The notes beneath the pieces are model-generated. The model made no database searches and was not told where the DNA came from. It saw only the letters and a list, made by a program, of their open reading frames with translations. Position numbers and translations under genes: made by a program. DNA of 56,037 nucleotides from a virus, in IMG/VR virus record IMGVR_UViG_3300034073_003591, positions 1 to 56,037 of that record; one strand, 5' to 3'. Shown one piece after another: positions 31,964 to 41,474 of the stretch. Numbering within the stretch: position 1 is the first letter of the stretch; the number at the start of each line of letters is the position of its first letter.

Positions 31964-32407
31964 TTAAAAACTCCTATTAATTGTGGTTACTTTATTGTTT
32001 AAATTTTGTAACTTCAAATCATTCCAAGATGTATGGAGATGACTTGAAGGTCTGCCTGGAGTGCGATCTGAAAAGAAATCCATAATGTAACGGACTTCTT
32101 TAGTTGTATAGAACCTCCAGCTACTGTAGGAATCGTAGCCACTATACTCCGTCGGCTTCTCCAAGAGGCCGCTTTTTTCATATTTTCTTATCGTGTCAGC
32201 CCGCCTTTCAACAATTTTTGAAACCTCACCAATTGTATAAAGTCTAACAAGTAAAAGATCTGATCCTTCAATAGGCATCTCCACACAGTTAAGAGATTTA
32301 ATATTTTGCAAAATAATCTTATTTTTTGATTTTTGGATTTTTTTAACTTTATGAATGTCTCCAGCATAAAGGTAAAATTTGTTAACAATAATTTTATCTG
32401 TTAGCAC
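31964..32407 (-). CDS. MerR-like helix-turn-helix regulator
   Basis: 147 aa. Residues about 56-110 have LYTIGEVSKIVERRADTIRKY, EKSGLLEKP and WRFYTTKEVRYI, which is the MerR/excisionase winged-helix pattern with the wing around the GYDSYSSWRFY segment. The N-terminal part (MLTDKIIVNKFYLYAGDIHK) is a small beta domain. It is the second gene from the promoter at 32602, so it may regulate the replication operon, or help DNA recognition. Confidence 0.75.
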   Translation of the reverse strand: MLTDKIIVNKFYLYAGDIHKVKKIQKSKNKIILQNIKSLNCVEMPIEGSDLLLVRLYTIGEVSKIVERRADTIRKYEKSGLLEKPTEYSGYDSYSSWRFYTTKEVRYIMDFFSDRTPGRPSSHLHTSWNDLKLQNLNNKVTTINRSF

Positions 32408-32595
32408 TATGAGACACCACCTTGAAGTTTAGATATAAAACTTTTCAAGAAAGATTGCTCAACAATCTTGGTGTCACCACAGCTTAAACAGACAATATCA
32501 ACAAACCAAGTATCAGAAATAAGATAAGGCTCATCAATGTATTTAGCCCCTCCACACTTTGAACATTTCAAAGGAATTTTGACTTTAATATCCAT
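32407..32595 (-). CDS. zinc-ribbon protein, first gene of the replication operon
   Basis: 62 aa. CSKC (C11/C14) and CLSC (C36/C39) form a zinc ribbon. The promoter extended -10 TGATAAAAT ends 6 nt before the ATG with no SD, so the mRNA is probably leaderless. The coding sequence contains one arm of a 16-bp inverted repeat whose other arm lies upstream of the promoter. Confidence 0.7.
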   Translation of the reverse strand: MDIKVKIPLKCSKCGGAKYIDEPYLISDTWFVDIVCLSCGDTKIVEQSFLKSFISKLQGGVS

Positions 32596-32634
32596 ATGAA
32601 TATTTTATCACAGTTCTTGTGCGGAGGGGCTAAA
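32542..32634. repeat. 16-bp inverted repeat flanking the replication promoter
   Basis: Plus-strand arms: TTTAGCCCCTCCACAC (32542-32557) and GTGCGGAGGGGCTAAA (32619-32634), 15 of 16 pairs. One arm is inside the zinc-ribbon gene, the other is between holin stop and promoter. Only an RNA reading through from the holin would contain both arms. Confidence 0.7.
32602..32610 (-). promoter_or_regulatory. extended -10 promoter placed for leaderless translation
   Basis: TGATAAAAT on the minus strand, then ATTCAT, then the ATG at 32595. Same TG-A-TA...T form and same 6-nt spacing as at 13798 and 54978. It would start the replication operon after the holin. Confidence 0.65.
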
Positions 32635-32643
32635 ACAACAGAA

Positions 32644-32841
32644 TTATCGCAAAGTGGCTGCGCTTTCCTTATCGCCAATCCTAGAGGCTGCAAACCCCTT
32701 GACGACACTGAGCGCTGCAGCAACACCAGCGATTGCTGCAGACTTAGCGCTGCTTGGGTCGCCTATGATCCAAACTGCAATAAAAGCCTGAACGGCAGTC
32801 CATAGCGCTCTTTCTGCCATATCAATATATAAATTTCTCAT
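32644..32841 (-). CDS. holin (r1t-like)
   Basis: 65 aa. ERALWTAVQAFIAVWIIGDP is the first membrane segment and AAIAGVAAALSVVKGFAAS the second, ending with a polar tail that includes SRIGDKESAATL. This is the r1t-type holin signature common in actinobacteriophages. It makes the membrane lesion that lets endolysin reach the wall; no endolysin gene is in this window. AGGAG 5 nt upstream of ATG. Confidence 0.85.
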   Translation of the reverse strand: MRNLYIDMAERALWTAVQAFIAVWIIGDPSSAKSAAIAGVAAALSVVKGFAASRIGDKESAATLR

Positions 32842-32849
32842 TTTTTCTC

Positions 32850-34022
32850 CTAATCTAGCCAGCAGTTATATTCAGCTGTAACTATACCCTTTTCTGGGTG
32901 AACAAACATCAAAGGCTGTGAAGGACGGCCTATAGCCGCTAAACTTTCCATAGCATAAGTGTTTGTCGACTCCGGGCTTCCTGAAACTCTAACCTGAATA
33001 GTGTTAAATGTCATTTTAGTTGGAGTATGCCAGTGCCCAATATAAACATCATCAAAATCTTCACCTAAAGCGCCAACTTTCCAGCCATACACTTTCTTCT
33101 GGAAAGAATAGAAAGATGACAAACCATTGAACTGATCGCCGTGACAAAGCAAAGTCTTATAATTACCAATTGCAGGCACAGCGAACCAATGCTTCTCCCC
33201 ACGACCATCTGGGATATCAAAAGTAATTCGCTTTTCTTTCTCAAAGATCCAATCTACAATCCTATACAGCATTCTGTCAGCATTTGTTTCTGGATCGTGA
33301 TCACGACGACCTCGGCCGCCAATTGCTCCATGATTACCAATTACTCCAGTAAAATGAACTTGATCAAAATTATCAAGCATCTTTGAGAGGAAATTTTTAA
33401 GAATCCTGGGGCCATCAACAGTTACTTGACGGTACAAGCCCCCATCAACCAGAAAAGATTGACCTGGAAAAATAAGCTCACCTTCAACAATATCACCCAA
33501 CGCCCAAACATGCAGCTTATTAACTGGATGATCTGCTCTCTGGATATTAGTTAGATCAATGATCTTATTAGCATACTGCTCTATACGCTTTTCACATATT
33601 TCTGAATTATAGTCTGGCGTAATTTTAGCAAGCTGCCAGTCAGCAATAACCGCAACAGCAACCTCTTCAGTTGAAGAGGTTCTCTTCCTAACCTTCACCG
33701 GCGAAGGTGTTGGTTCAGCTTGTGGTGTAATCTTAGTATCAATCACTGCTCTATAAACTGCATCAGCAAGATCATCCTTTTTAGACTTAAGCTTTTCATA
33801 TTCCTGAACAAGCTTGGTATAAGCAATACGAAGGTCTGAATCAGACGTCGGAACTTCATCCGACAATACATCTTTAGGCATCTCTACAAGTCCAATCTCT
33901 TTTCTTAACTTACAGATTCCCAGCGAATCAATACTTTTTCTGCAAGACGGATCTGCATATTTTTGATTCGCAGAGTTAGGCTCAAATTGTAATCTGCAAC
34001 CATCTGCTTGACATGTTTTCAC
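32850..34022 (-). CDS. calcineurin-like metallophosphoesterase with N-terminal zinc finger
   Basis: 390 aa from GTG 34022 (AGGAG 5 nt upstream). The N-terminus has a C4/C9/C27/C37 zinc-binding pattern, then a coiled linker. The phosphoesterase domain has VIADWQLA (in place of the usual DxH), ALGDIVEGE, FTGVIGNHGA, LLCHGDQF and YIGHWHTP, the five metal motifs. It could be a DNA exonuclease/phosphodiesterase (Mre11-like). Its place between holin and HNH gene is unusual for such an enzyme. Confidence 0.8.
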   Translation of the reverse strand: MKTCQADGCRLQFEPNSANQKYADPSCRKSIDSLGICKLRKEIGLVEMPKDVLSDEVPTSDSDLRIAYTKLVQEYEKLKSKKDDLADAVYRAVIDTKITPQAEPTPSPVKVRKRTSSTEEVAVAVIADWQLAKITPDYNSEICEKRIEQYANKIIDLTNIQRADHPVNKLHVWALGDIVEGELIFPGQSFLVDGGLYRQVTVDGPRILKNFLSKMLDNFDQVHFTGVIGNHGAIGGRGRRDHDPETNADRMLYRIVDWIFEKEKRITFDIPDGRGEKHWFAVPAIGNYKTLLCHGDQFNGLSSFYSFQKKVYGWKVGALGEDFDDVYIGHWHTPTKMTFNTIQVRVSGSPESTNTYAMESLAAIGRPSQPLMFVHPEKGIVTAEYNCWLD

Positions 34023-34130
34023 AAAAACTCCTGTACGCGTATATATTCATGTGACGGTTCTGTAGGTGTATACAATACGCGTCATGGTGTACTAATTAGT
34101 AGAGTACCACCGACTGCGTGCAGATGTGTG
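34023..34130 (-). promoter_or_regulatory. 108-bp intergenic region with palindromes
   Basis: Contains palindromic ACTAATTAGT inside an imperfect hairpin (GGTGTAC...GTACCACC) and an 8-bp inverted repeat ACGCGTAT/ATACGCGT. A TTGACA lies at the stop of the HNH gene, but no -10 at proper spacing was found. It may hold a processing or termination signal. Confidence 0.35.
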
Positions 34131-34556
34131 TCAAATTGAGAATTTTTCTCTTGGAGGTCTGTTGCCACTATTTCTTTTTTTTAAGTGAGGTTTATTACTT
34201 TTTGCTACTTCTCTCATTTTATTTTTATGAGCTATCGATGGCTTTTTACCTTCTCTATGAATAGCACTATGTTCCTGAGGAGTACAAAGAAATAAATTTT
34301 CAACTCTGTTATCAACTTTAATTTCATTAATGTGATGAACAGTTTCCCAAGGGAGCAACATTCTTCCCAAGTATTTTTCCATTACAGCTCTATGCTCATA
34401 AATATAGCCACGAATATTTTTTGGGTGCTCAGGTCTAAGAATTTTTACATAACCCTTATCATCAATATATCTGCCACCCTTAAACCCAGGCGCATCACTA
34501 GCCTTTACGTATCCATCTTTCCATTCAATGTCATTACGTTGAGAGGCTAATGCCAT
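34131..34556 (-). CDS. HNH homing endonuclease
   Basis: 141 aa. EHRAVMEKYLGRMLLPWETVHHIN then NRVENLFLCTPQEH gives the HNH (HNH_3-like) metal site (HH at 74-75, Asn and late His). The N-terminal part KGGRYIDDKGYVKI is a NUMOD4/AP2-like leader, and the basic C-terminus (KKPSIAHKNKMREVAKSN) resembles NUMOD DNA-binding helices. A free-standing homing endonuclease inserted between tail and lysis genes. It is likely mobile and nonessential. Confidence 0.9.
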   Translation of the reverse strand: MALASQRNDIEWKDGYVKASDAPGFKGGRYIDDKGYVKILRPEHPKNIRGYIYEHRAVMEKYLGRMLLPWETVHHINEIKVDNRVENLFLCTPQEHSAIHREGKKPSIAHKNKMREVAKSNKPHLKKRNSGNRPPREKFSI

Positions 34557-34558
34557 AC

Positions 34559-35215
34559 TTACGAAGTACCTCCGATATCTTCAGCATAAAATTCTAAAGG
34601 AGAAGTTGACGATGCCATTATAGAATACGATGGAGCGTTTGTTATATCAGAGTTTGCAAATCTTTGAATAGAAACATAAAATTCTTCATTTGTAAGGCCA
34701 GAAACTGAAGTATTTATGATGGCGGAATATGAACCGGCACCAAAAAAAACGTCATTTCCAGAACTTCTAACAGAAACTGTTTCAGTAGATGTGTTTGATG
34801 AAACATCATAAAATCCAAATAAATGTGGATTTAAATAAAATTTAGCGACAGTTAACGGAGAAACTGTGCCTTGTTTTATATTTAGCTCATACTTAGTGTC
34901 TTCCGCGCCTCTTGCTGATACTCTGATTCCAGGCATGGTGACATTAAGCCTTATATACCTATTGGCATCTGCGTTTACTCTGTTGTCAGCACTCGCTGGG
35001 CTGTCATCTCTTAAATAAACTAAGACATTCTCTGCAACATCTTCGCTTGGATAAGTTGTCAAAGATGTCAATTTTGAATACTTCAAAAGACCTTGAGGTC
35101 TATCGTCTGTGGCAAGTTTAACTTGCTCAATATTTGTAGACATTTGAGAAAGTCTTTCACCAGTAATAGGTGTACCTGTTGCCCAATTTATAAATCTATA
35201 ATTTTCGTAAGCCAT
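34559..35215 (-). CDS. virion-associated protein, probable tail appendage
   Basis: 218 aa. FINWATGTPITGERLSQM and TDDRPQGLLKYSKL are typical of phage tail-fiber attachment or appendage proteins; the remainder is beta-rich with many Ser/Thr/Asn. It lies just after the fiber gene. TATAAT 10 nt before its ATG may provide a nearly leaderless transcript. Role in the distal tail is inferred. Confidence 0.6.
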   Translation of the reverse strand: MAYENYRFINWATGTPITGERLSQMSTNIEQVKLATDDRPQGLLKYSKLTSLTTYPSEDVAENVLVYLRDDSPASADNRVNADANRYIRLNVTMPGIRVSARGAEDTKYELNIKQGTVSPLTVAKFYLNPHLFGFYDVSSNTSTETVSVRSSGNDVFFGAGSYSAIINTSVSGLTNEEFYVSIQRFANSDITNAPSYSIMASSTSPLEFYAEDIGGTS

Positions 35216-35225
35216 GATAACTTCT

Positions 35226-35231
35226 ATTATA
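35226..35231 (-). promoter_or_regulatory. -10 element TATAAT before the 218-aa appendage gene
   Basis: Consensus TATAAT in the 36-bp gap after the fiber gene, 10 nt before ATG 35215. No TG extension; the -35 region is AT-rich without a clear TTGACA. Confidence 0.45.
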
Positions 35232-35251
35232 CCCCAAAAATAGTTAGAAAA

Positions 35252-36811
35252 CTAAACAGTACCACGAAGCTGGGAGACAGTCTCTTCCAATTCAGTAATT
35301 CTAGATCTAGCATCCTGTAATCCTATAGTCAACAAATTAATCCAAGATTTAATATTAATACCTTCTAAAGTTTTAACCACTTCGCCATGCTCATCCAAAT
35401 CAATACCGCAAGCAACTAGGAAGGGCGAGATAGCCTCCATGTCTTCAGCCATAGGGCCAATCTCAGGTATCCCAGGGGCTGTCTTCCTATTCCACAGAAG
35501 CGGGTTTATTTGGTCAATCATATCCGGAACCAACCATTCGCCTACTTCTTGTATATTTTCTTTTGTTCCAGAAAGAGATGTATCTCTGTATATAAAATAA
35601 AACCCAAAAGCGTTAACAAGTTCGCATAGTGAACCAGATCCAGTCGGTGGATTTAAACCCATAGTAGCACCGCTTGTCTGAAGAAGCACATTGCCATTGT
35701 CTTGAATTCTTAATCTCTCAACACCACCTGTAGAGATAGCTAAATTATCTGCACTAGGGCTAAATATACCAGTATTAGTGTCACTATTAAATCCAAAAGC
35801 TGGTTCAGAAGCTGAACTTGAGTTTGCAGTAACTGTATATGCTGTTGAAATACTTGAAAATCCAACACTAACAGCATTACCTCTAATAAATGGATCTCCT
35901 GTTTGAAGTATTATATCTGTTGCAACCGTGCTAACATAAGTGCCAGTAAGCCACAATGTCCCAGTAGTCCCATATATATTAGCGCCACTACCCAATAAAA
36001 TTTGACCTGTTGATATCTGGAGATCATCGTACCCACCAGAACCTTTAACAGTAAGTACGCCAGAAGATGAAACTTTAAAAACACCATTAGCAAAAGTGCC
36101 AGCACCAAGCCACATGTTGCCAGAAGAATCAACATGAAAAGAGGATGAATCACTACCTCCAATGTCGATAGTGCCACCAGTCACTGCTCCGCTAATATCT
36201 AGAGAAGAACCGTCCCATTTAAGGTAATCAGTCGAATCACCAAAATTTATTTTATACTGTCCACTATCAAGACCTAAAAAAAATCCGGCGGTTGAATCCG
36301 AATAACCATTTTTATTTCCAAGAAGGTTGCCTTTAAGGTTTAAAGTTCCAGACACAAAAGAAAAATTAGAACTAATTATGTCTCCATTATCCAAATCTAA
36401 AAATGTTCCCACATCTGAGTATATGTTTGAAGATGGATTTGAATAATTTAAACTCTTAATAGAATCAGTAGCAAGTTGATTTGTTGTTATTGAATTTGAA
36501 ACAATGTTATAACCAGTTATAACATTTTCACCTAAAGTTATACCTGCTGGCTCTAAAACATTTGTGTTTACAGTATTGACAATAAAAGACTTGAATCTTT
36601 CAATATTTGTGACCTGCCTAGACAGCCTTGGATTTGTTGTTGGAATTTTATCAATTGCAAAATCCCAAATACTATATTTTGTAAAATCGATCAGAGTAGA
36701 ATTTATTCCGTCATGCGAATGACCGCCAGCGTCATAAAAAACAACACTGTTTTCGCTTATAGCACTAGACGAACTGCCAGACGAATTTGAATTGATCGTA
36801 TATCTAGGCAT
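35252..36811 (-). CDS. tail fiber with S74-type intramolecular chaperone
   Basis: 519 aa from ATG 36811. Long beta-rich repeats (LxxxTGTLWLTGTYVST, FGFNSDTNTGIFSPSADNLAI) precede a C-terminal domain with GTKENIQEVG, a PLLWNRK loop, IGPMAEDMEAISP and a terminal coiled coil (ARSRITELEETVSQLRG). These match the S74/endosialidase-type chaperone that trimerises fibers and cleaves itself off. Probable receptor-binding fiber. Overlaps the upstream gene by 1 nt. Confidence 0.8.
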   Translation of the reverse strand: MPRYTINSNSSGSSSSAISENSVVFYDAGGHSHDGINSTLIDFTKYSIWDFAIDKIPTTNPRLSRQVTNIERFKSFIVNTVNTNVLEPAGITLGENVITGYNIVSNSITTNQLATDSIKSLNYSNPSSNIYSDVGTFLDLDNGDIISSNFSFVSGTLNLKGNLLGNKNGYSDSTAGFFLGLDSGQYKINFGDSTDYLKWDGSSLDISGAVTGGTIDIGGSDSSSFHVDSSGNMWLGAGTFANGVFKVSSSGVLTVKGSGGYDDLQISTGQILLGSGANIYGTTGTLWLTGTYVSTVATDIILQTGDPFIRGNAVSVGFSSISTAYTVTANSSSASEPAFGFNSDTNTGIFSPSADNLAISTGGVERLRIQDNGNVLLQTSGATMGLNPPTGSGSLCELVNAFGFYFIYRDTSLSGTKENIQEVGEWLVPDMIDQINPLLWNRKTAPGIPEIGPMAEDMEAISPFLVACGIDLDEHGEVVKTLEGINIKSWINLLTIGLQDARSRITELEETVSQLRGTV

Positions 36812-39800
36812 CACACCACCTTTCTCAGCATCATTGATTGGGACGGTGAATCTGAATAAGACATAGATTTAGAAACAACCCAATACTCACCATTAATTAT
36901 ATCAAAAGCATCAAGGGATGATATTTTAATTCTGTCACCTATTGCAATTTTTGGAGTCAAAATCGTAGTGATATTTAAGATCGGAACAGGGGTACTCATT
37001 TTGCTTATAATAAAGTCCGCTATTTTTTGCCCATGATTAAAATTTGTAATAAATTTATTTTCTATTACAACTTCTTTTAATCCATAAAGCCTAATATTAT
37101 CACTAAGCTGCGCGACTTGCTCTTCTATCTGACTACCCTGCTCAGTTATTAGGACAGGGATTCCAGCAATTGCTGTATATGCGACTTTTTCAGTCAATGG
37201 GTTTGTTCCTTCTGCAAACACAAAAGACCCTTTTTCAACACCTGTATTAGCAGCTATAATCAACTCTGCCCCATAAAATCCAGCATTCCATTTAAGAATA
37301 TCTATTTGATTAGGAGTCTCAAATTGAATACCAGTAATAAAGGGATCTTTTACTCTAAAAGCAGGAGCTTTGTCATACTTTAGGTCCCAATAACGAACTT
37401 CTCTGACTTTAGAGTCAGCAGTGTGTGAAGTGGCAGTTGTTCCAAACATGCCTCTTTCAACATTATTAAATGAATTAGGTGTTTTAGAAGAATATTTAAC
37501 TATTTCATCATCAATAATTAAATATCCAGCATTATAGAATGGGGGATCTGTTGTTGAAGAAACAGATATTGATGTTGAATTAGAAGCAATATTAGATTCT
37601 AAATTCACAACAGCTAATGTCGTAGGATCGTCAGCCCTCCAGAGCGATTGAGTTCCGGATAGATTTGTAGACAGCCCTGCAATTTTTACAACCACTTTAT
37701 TCGTCTGAAGTTGAACAGAAAAATCAGAAGATATTATATGACTATTATCATTAATAATCTGCTGCACATTTGCATGAACATCTATAGAAGGCTCAAAGAA
37801 AGCGTAGAAGTGCTCATACTTACCGAACCCCTGCTCATCTATATAAAACCGCCCAAGATCAGAAAGTGTTATTTCTTCAATAACATCTCTAACAGAAGCC
37901 TCATTGCCATATAGGAATGGATAAACAGTTAATGGCTGCATCTTTACTTCGGTGTATCTATCAGACACGGATTCCTGATTCAAACAACTTCTGTAGATTA
38001 TGAACTGATCTGCATAAAATGGCCTGATTGCTGCAGGTGGAACCTCTCCAGTACCAACTAAGTAGTATGCATTTCTACCACCAAAACATATATCAAGATT
38101 ATTCCAAGAAGAAATGGATCCAGTTAAAACAGTCGTATCCTCCAGAACTCCATTTAGATAATATCTAATAGATGATCCATCAAAAGTAACAACAATGTTG
38201 CTCCAGCCATCAGTTGGCAAAGCACCGGATGCAGAGACAGTCTCAACCCCACTAGATGTCTTAATTTTAAAACCATTATTTGAATTATTATAAAATTCAA
38301 AACCCCCAGCCGGTGTACTGGAGTCAAAAGAGCTTATATAGTCACCATCACCCGAGAACCCTGCTTCCGAACCTGTTTCTGGTTTTACGTTTATCTCAAC
38401 AGACCATTCTCCGGTGTAGTTGCTGCTAGATGAGTTGCTCATATCTATAGATAGGTCATAAGGAAGTCTCATGTACTTCCCCGATTCAAATTTTACAGAA
38501 AAATTTTCAGAACTCGAAACAAGACCACCGTCATTACCGATTAGAGCTTCTCCAATATAGATGCCGTTATTGGTAACTTTGCCTCTGTCCAAGGACCCAG
38601 CGGTGTATGGAGCATCCACAGCCCCAACCATGTCCAAAGAAGCCATTGTGTATACATTTGATGCAGGGACTATCGTTAATGGATTAGACCCAATCGCGTA
38701 TTGTAAATACACACTAAACTTGTCTGTTGCATTAGATGAAACAGTATGAAAACATTCTATTCGAATCTTATACGGCTTGCCTGCAACTAAGTTTAAAAGC
38801 GAAGATTGTATATCTTCATAGACACCCTCAGCGACAGGATGTAAAAAAAACTCATCTAAAATTAAAATATCTTCAAGGAAAACCCTGACGCCTCCATGGG
38901 CTATTGCAATACCAAGATATTGATTACCGCTATCTGGTGGAACGTAGAACCCGTCAAAAACCATGTTGTAATAAGAGTCAACCTGCTCACCAGACAGATC
39001 ATTAAAAATAAAATCAATTAAATCTAGCGCATTAGATGTGTTTGATGAAATTTCAGAAGAATTAGCGGTGTAGTCAGCAGAGTTGAAAGATGTATTGCCT
39101 AAAGCTTTTTCTAGCTCACTAAGTTCCCTGTCAAGGGCGTCTGCCGTTATGTCTTTAACCTTATTATATTGAGACATGGGCATAGAAAAAAATCTAGATC
39201 TTAATCCATTTTTTATAGGTATAGAAGTCCCACTTCTATCCGATACTGTTTCCGAAAAATTTAAATGCAAAATTGCATTTTTTTCTAAAGCTGACTTATT
39301 ATATAAATTTAAAGCCTTAAACTTTTTTTTAGGAAAGTTTGTCGTTAAAAGCAAATCTCTTACAGCATCAGCTACGACAGCTTTTTCTATAAAAAATCCA
39401 TTAGTTATTACTTTCTCAGAAGCGAATTTTGTCCAATCTGTAGATGCTGCCGATAAAGTCATAGAGTCTGTATCGGACGACCACTCATCAACCCATGACT
39501 CACTAAACGCTGGGTATTCAAAAGTTTCAAACCTGACCATGGTACCGGCAGAATGATCTCTGGCTTTAGAATTATTAAAGCCTCTTTGTTCAACATTTAA
39601 AACACTACTTCCAGACTTTGAAGAAACAAGCACATATTCTCTTGTATAATTTTCTGGATCAATAATTACAATAAAGCTATTCCCAACACCGCCGTCAGGG
39701 AAGTCTGAGTTTGATGCAATAGATATGGTGTTTGAAGTAGACGAAATATTTGAAAGCAAAACCTGATCTACATATAAATCATTATTTTTTTTAATTTGCC

Positions 39801-40728
39801 ATCCAATTGTAGATTTTAATTTTACATTTTTTTTAATATAAGGACCATATTTTGATGAAGAATTAAAAATATTATAATCTTTAGATGTGTTGTCTAAAGA
39901 TATAGATATTGAACTGCTACTGCCTCCAGCAATAGGTAATTCTGTGACATGCAAATCTCTAGTTTTTTCCATATCAAGAGATATAATGTCATCAGAAACA
40001 TCTGATTCAAAAATTACGTTAACTTCTTGCAATCTTGCATAATCTAGCGGGTTCTTAGTTGTTATAACTTCTATTTCAACTTCATTAACATTTATAAATT
40101 CGTTAGAATTGCCACTAATTAGAGACGGAGGTATAAAATGATCATAGTAATAGCTATCATCAGGGATAGTGATGATCTCTGTATACAAAGGATTAGGTGC
40201 TCCTGAATCACTTGATCTAACAGTTATCTTATATGTATGGACAGGGCCATTGAACTCCGAAGTCGAAACTCTGACTAAATTACATGGTCTAGAATCAAAA
40301 TTAAATGTAACGGTTGGATTATTAGCAAATGAATAACCGCCGTAGGTTGTGTTTGCATTAGATGTAGAAACAGACCCAGACCACCACCCAAACTCATAGT
40401 TCTCAGAAAGATCTGAAGGCATTGTGTACCAAGATCCGTCAGCTCTTATAACTTTTCCATCAAAATCTTTAGCTCCAGCGACAGCCCATGTGAATGATTG
40501 CCTATCAAAACTATTCATAGCTTGCTCTGGTGTGAAGTAGTAACCAATATCACCAACAGCTGTTGATGCGTGATTATTTGGTGAATCAACCGAGACTGAT
40601 AAGTTTTCGTTATGCTTACTTTCAAGCCATACAGCTACAACTTTTGGTTTTAACTTCTGAGCAGTCGCTGAAGCTTTTGCAATAAAGTCACTACTTAATG
40701 GTTTACCATAAATATCTACTTCAATCAC
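36811..40728 (-). CDS. large tail protein with LamG-like domain
   Basis: 1,305 aa, GTG start. Central part has WSVEINVKPETGSEAGFSGD, WSNIVVTFDGSSIRYYLNG and LDICFGGRN, typical of the LamG/concanavalin fold. Two beta modules of the form ...SISVSS...DDEIVKYSS...NVERGMFGTTA(T)SHTADS are similar to modules in baseplate proteins. Likely a baseplate hub or receptor-binding protein that recognises carbohydrate. It lies between the distal-tail genes and the fiber. Confidence 0.75.
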   Translation of the reverse strand: MIEVDIYGKPLSSDFIAKASATAQKLKPKVVAVWLESKHNENLSVSVDSPNNHASTAVGDIGYYFTPEQAMNSFDRQSFTWAVAGAKDFDGKVIRADGSWYTMPSDLSENYEFGWWSGSVSTSNANTTYGGYSFANNPTVTFNFDSRPCNLVRVSTSEFNGPVHTYKITVRSSDSGAPNPLYTEIITIPDDSYYYDHFIPPSLISGNSNEFINVNEVEIEVITTKNPLDYARLQEVNVIFESDVSDDIISLDMEKTRDLHVTELPIAGGSSSSISISLDNTSKDYNIFNSSSKYGPYIKKNVKLKSTIGWQIKKNNDLYVDQVLLSNISSTSNTISIASNSDFPDGGVGNSFIVIIDPENYTREYVLVSSKSGSSVLNVEQRGFNNSKARDHSAGTMVRFETFEYPAFSESWVDEWSSDTDSMTLSAASTDWTKFASEKVITNGFFIEKAVVADAVRDLLLTTNFPKKKFKALNLYNKSALEKNAILHLNFSETVSDRSGTSIPIKNGLRSRFFSMPMSQYNKVKDITADALDRELSELEKALGNTSFNSADYTANSSEISSNTSNALDLIDFIFNDLSGEQVDSYYNMVFDGFYVPPDSGNQYLGIAIAHGGVRVFLEDILILDEFFLHPVAEGVYEDIQSSLLNLVAGKPYKIRIECFHTVSSNATDKFSVYLQYAIGSNPLTIVPASNVYTMASLDMVGAVDAPYTAGSLDRGKVTNNGIYIGEALIGNDGGLVSSSENFSVKFESGKYMRLPYDLSIDMSNSSSSNYTGEWSVEINVKPETGSEAGFSGDGDYISSFDSSTPAGGFEFYNNSNNGFKIKTSSGVETVSASGALPTDGWSNIVVTFDGSSIRYYLNGVLEDTTVLTGSISSWNNLDICFGGRNAYYLVGTGEVPPAAIRPFYADQFIIYRSCLNQESVSDRYTEVKMQPLTVYPFLYGNEASVRDVIEEITLSDLGRFYIDEQGFGKYEHFYAFFEPSIDVHANVQQIINDNSHIISSDFSVQLQTNKVVVKIAGLSTNLSGTQSLWRADDPTTLAVVNLESNIASNSTSISVSSTTDPPFYNAGYLIIDDEIVKYSSKTPNSFNNVERGMFGTTATSHTADSKVREVRYWDLKYDKAPAFRVKDPFITGIQFETPNQIDILKWNAGFYGAELIIAANTGVEKGSFVFAEGTNPLTEKVAYTAIAGIPVLITEQGSQIEEQVAQLSDNIRLYGLKEVVIENKFITNFNHGQKIADFIISKMSTPVPILNITTILTPKIAIGDRIKISSLDAFDIINGEYWVVSKSMSYSDSPSQSMMLRKVV

Positions 40729-41474
40729 TACACTTCCTCCAATTCCAAACTACAATCCCAAAAGTAAACATTTTGATTTTCATCTCTTCTCAACAAAGTT
40801 TCTGTATAAGATATAACTAAAACATTATATTCGTCTTCGCTATAAGGTGTTAAGCCATCAGTATCAATATTTCTTATTTTTAAAATATGAACATCTGGAT
40901 CTTGAGCCAGTTCTTTGATTTTATTTCTTCCAAATCTTAAATCAGCAGTAAATTCTCTCTCCCCCGGCAGATATGTCCAAGAGATACTAAATGTTTTGCG
41001 ACCGTTTGTTCTTCTATAATATCTTCTTAGTCTAGCATCCCAATTTTTTGTTTCAACATAAGAATGAAATATTGATTCATTAAAAGTTCTTCCATGTTCA
41101 GAAATAGGTATTCCATCAATAACCAGAAGGGGCCTAATAGACTGAGTGTCTTCAACTAAAGACGGGCTAAATTTAATACCACCGATAAAATTTAAAGTTG
41201 CAGAGCTTGAGATGGTGATTTCAGGGGATAAAAGTATTTCAATAAAAGCGGCTAATGTTACCGACGTTGAATCCATAGAGGACTCGCCAAGTGAAATCTT
41301 TAAAGATGATAATGAAGTGGTAAGTTCGCCATCAAGTGATGATGTACCTAAAGCTATTACAGTACCTGTTGACTCAACTGACCCTGAAATTGAGACTGAA
41401 ACCTCATTTGCGGGGTCTGGGCCATAAAAATCAATTCCACGGAGGCTATCTGTAAAAGAAAACTTTCCTAGCAT
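40728..41474 (-). CDS. distal tail-like protein
   Basis: 248 aa. The N-terminal half is Ser/Thr-rich beta repeats (VSVSISGSVESTGTVIALGT, SSLKISLGES); the C-terminal half has RRYYRRTNGRKTFSISWTYL and ENQNVYFWDCSLELEEV, like phage distal tail or minor tail proteins. Follows the tape measure and 139-aa gene, the usual place for Dit. The Dit call comes mainly from synteny. Confidence 0.6.
   Translation of the reverse strand: MLGKFSFTDSLRGIDFYGPDPANEVSVSISGSVESTGTVIALGTSSLDGELTTSLSSLKISLGESSMDSTSVTLAAFIEILLSPEITISSSATLNFIGGIKFSPSLVEDTQSIRPLLVIDGIPISEHGRTFNESIFHSYVETKNWDARLRRYYRRTNGRKTFSISWTYLPGEREFTADLRFGRNKIKELAQDPDVHILKIRNIDTDGLTPYSEDEYNVLVISYTETLLRRDENQNVYFWDCSLELEEV

Noticed and set aside
34023-34135. 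TTGACA at the HNH stop codon as a promoter
   Set aside because: No -10 at normal distance.
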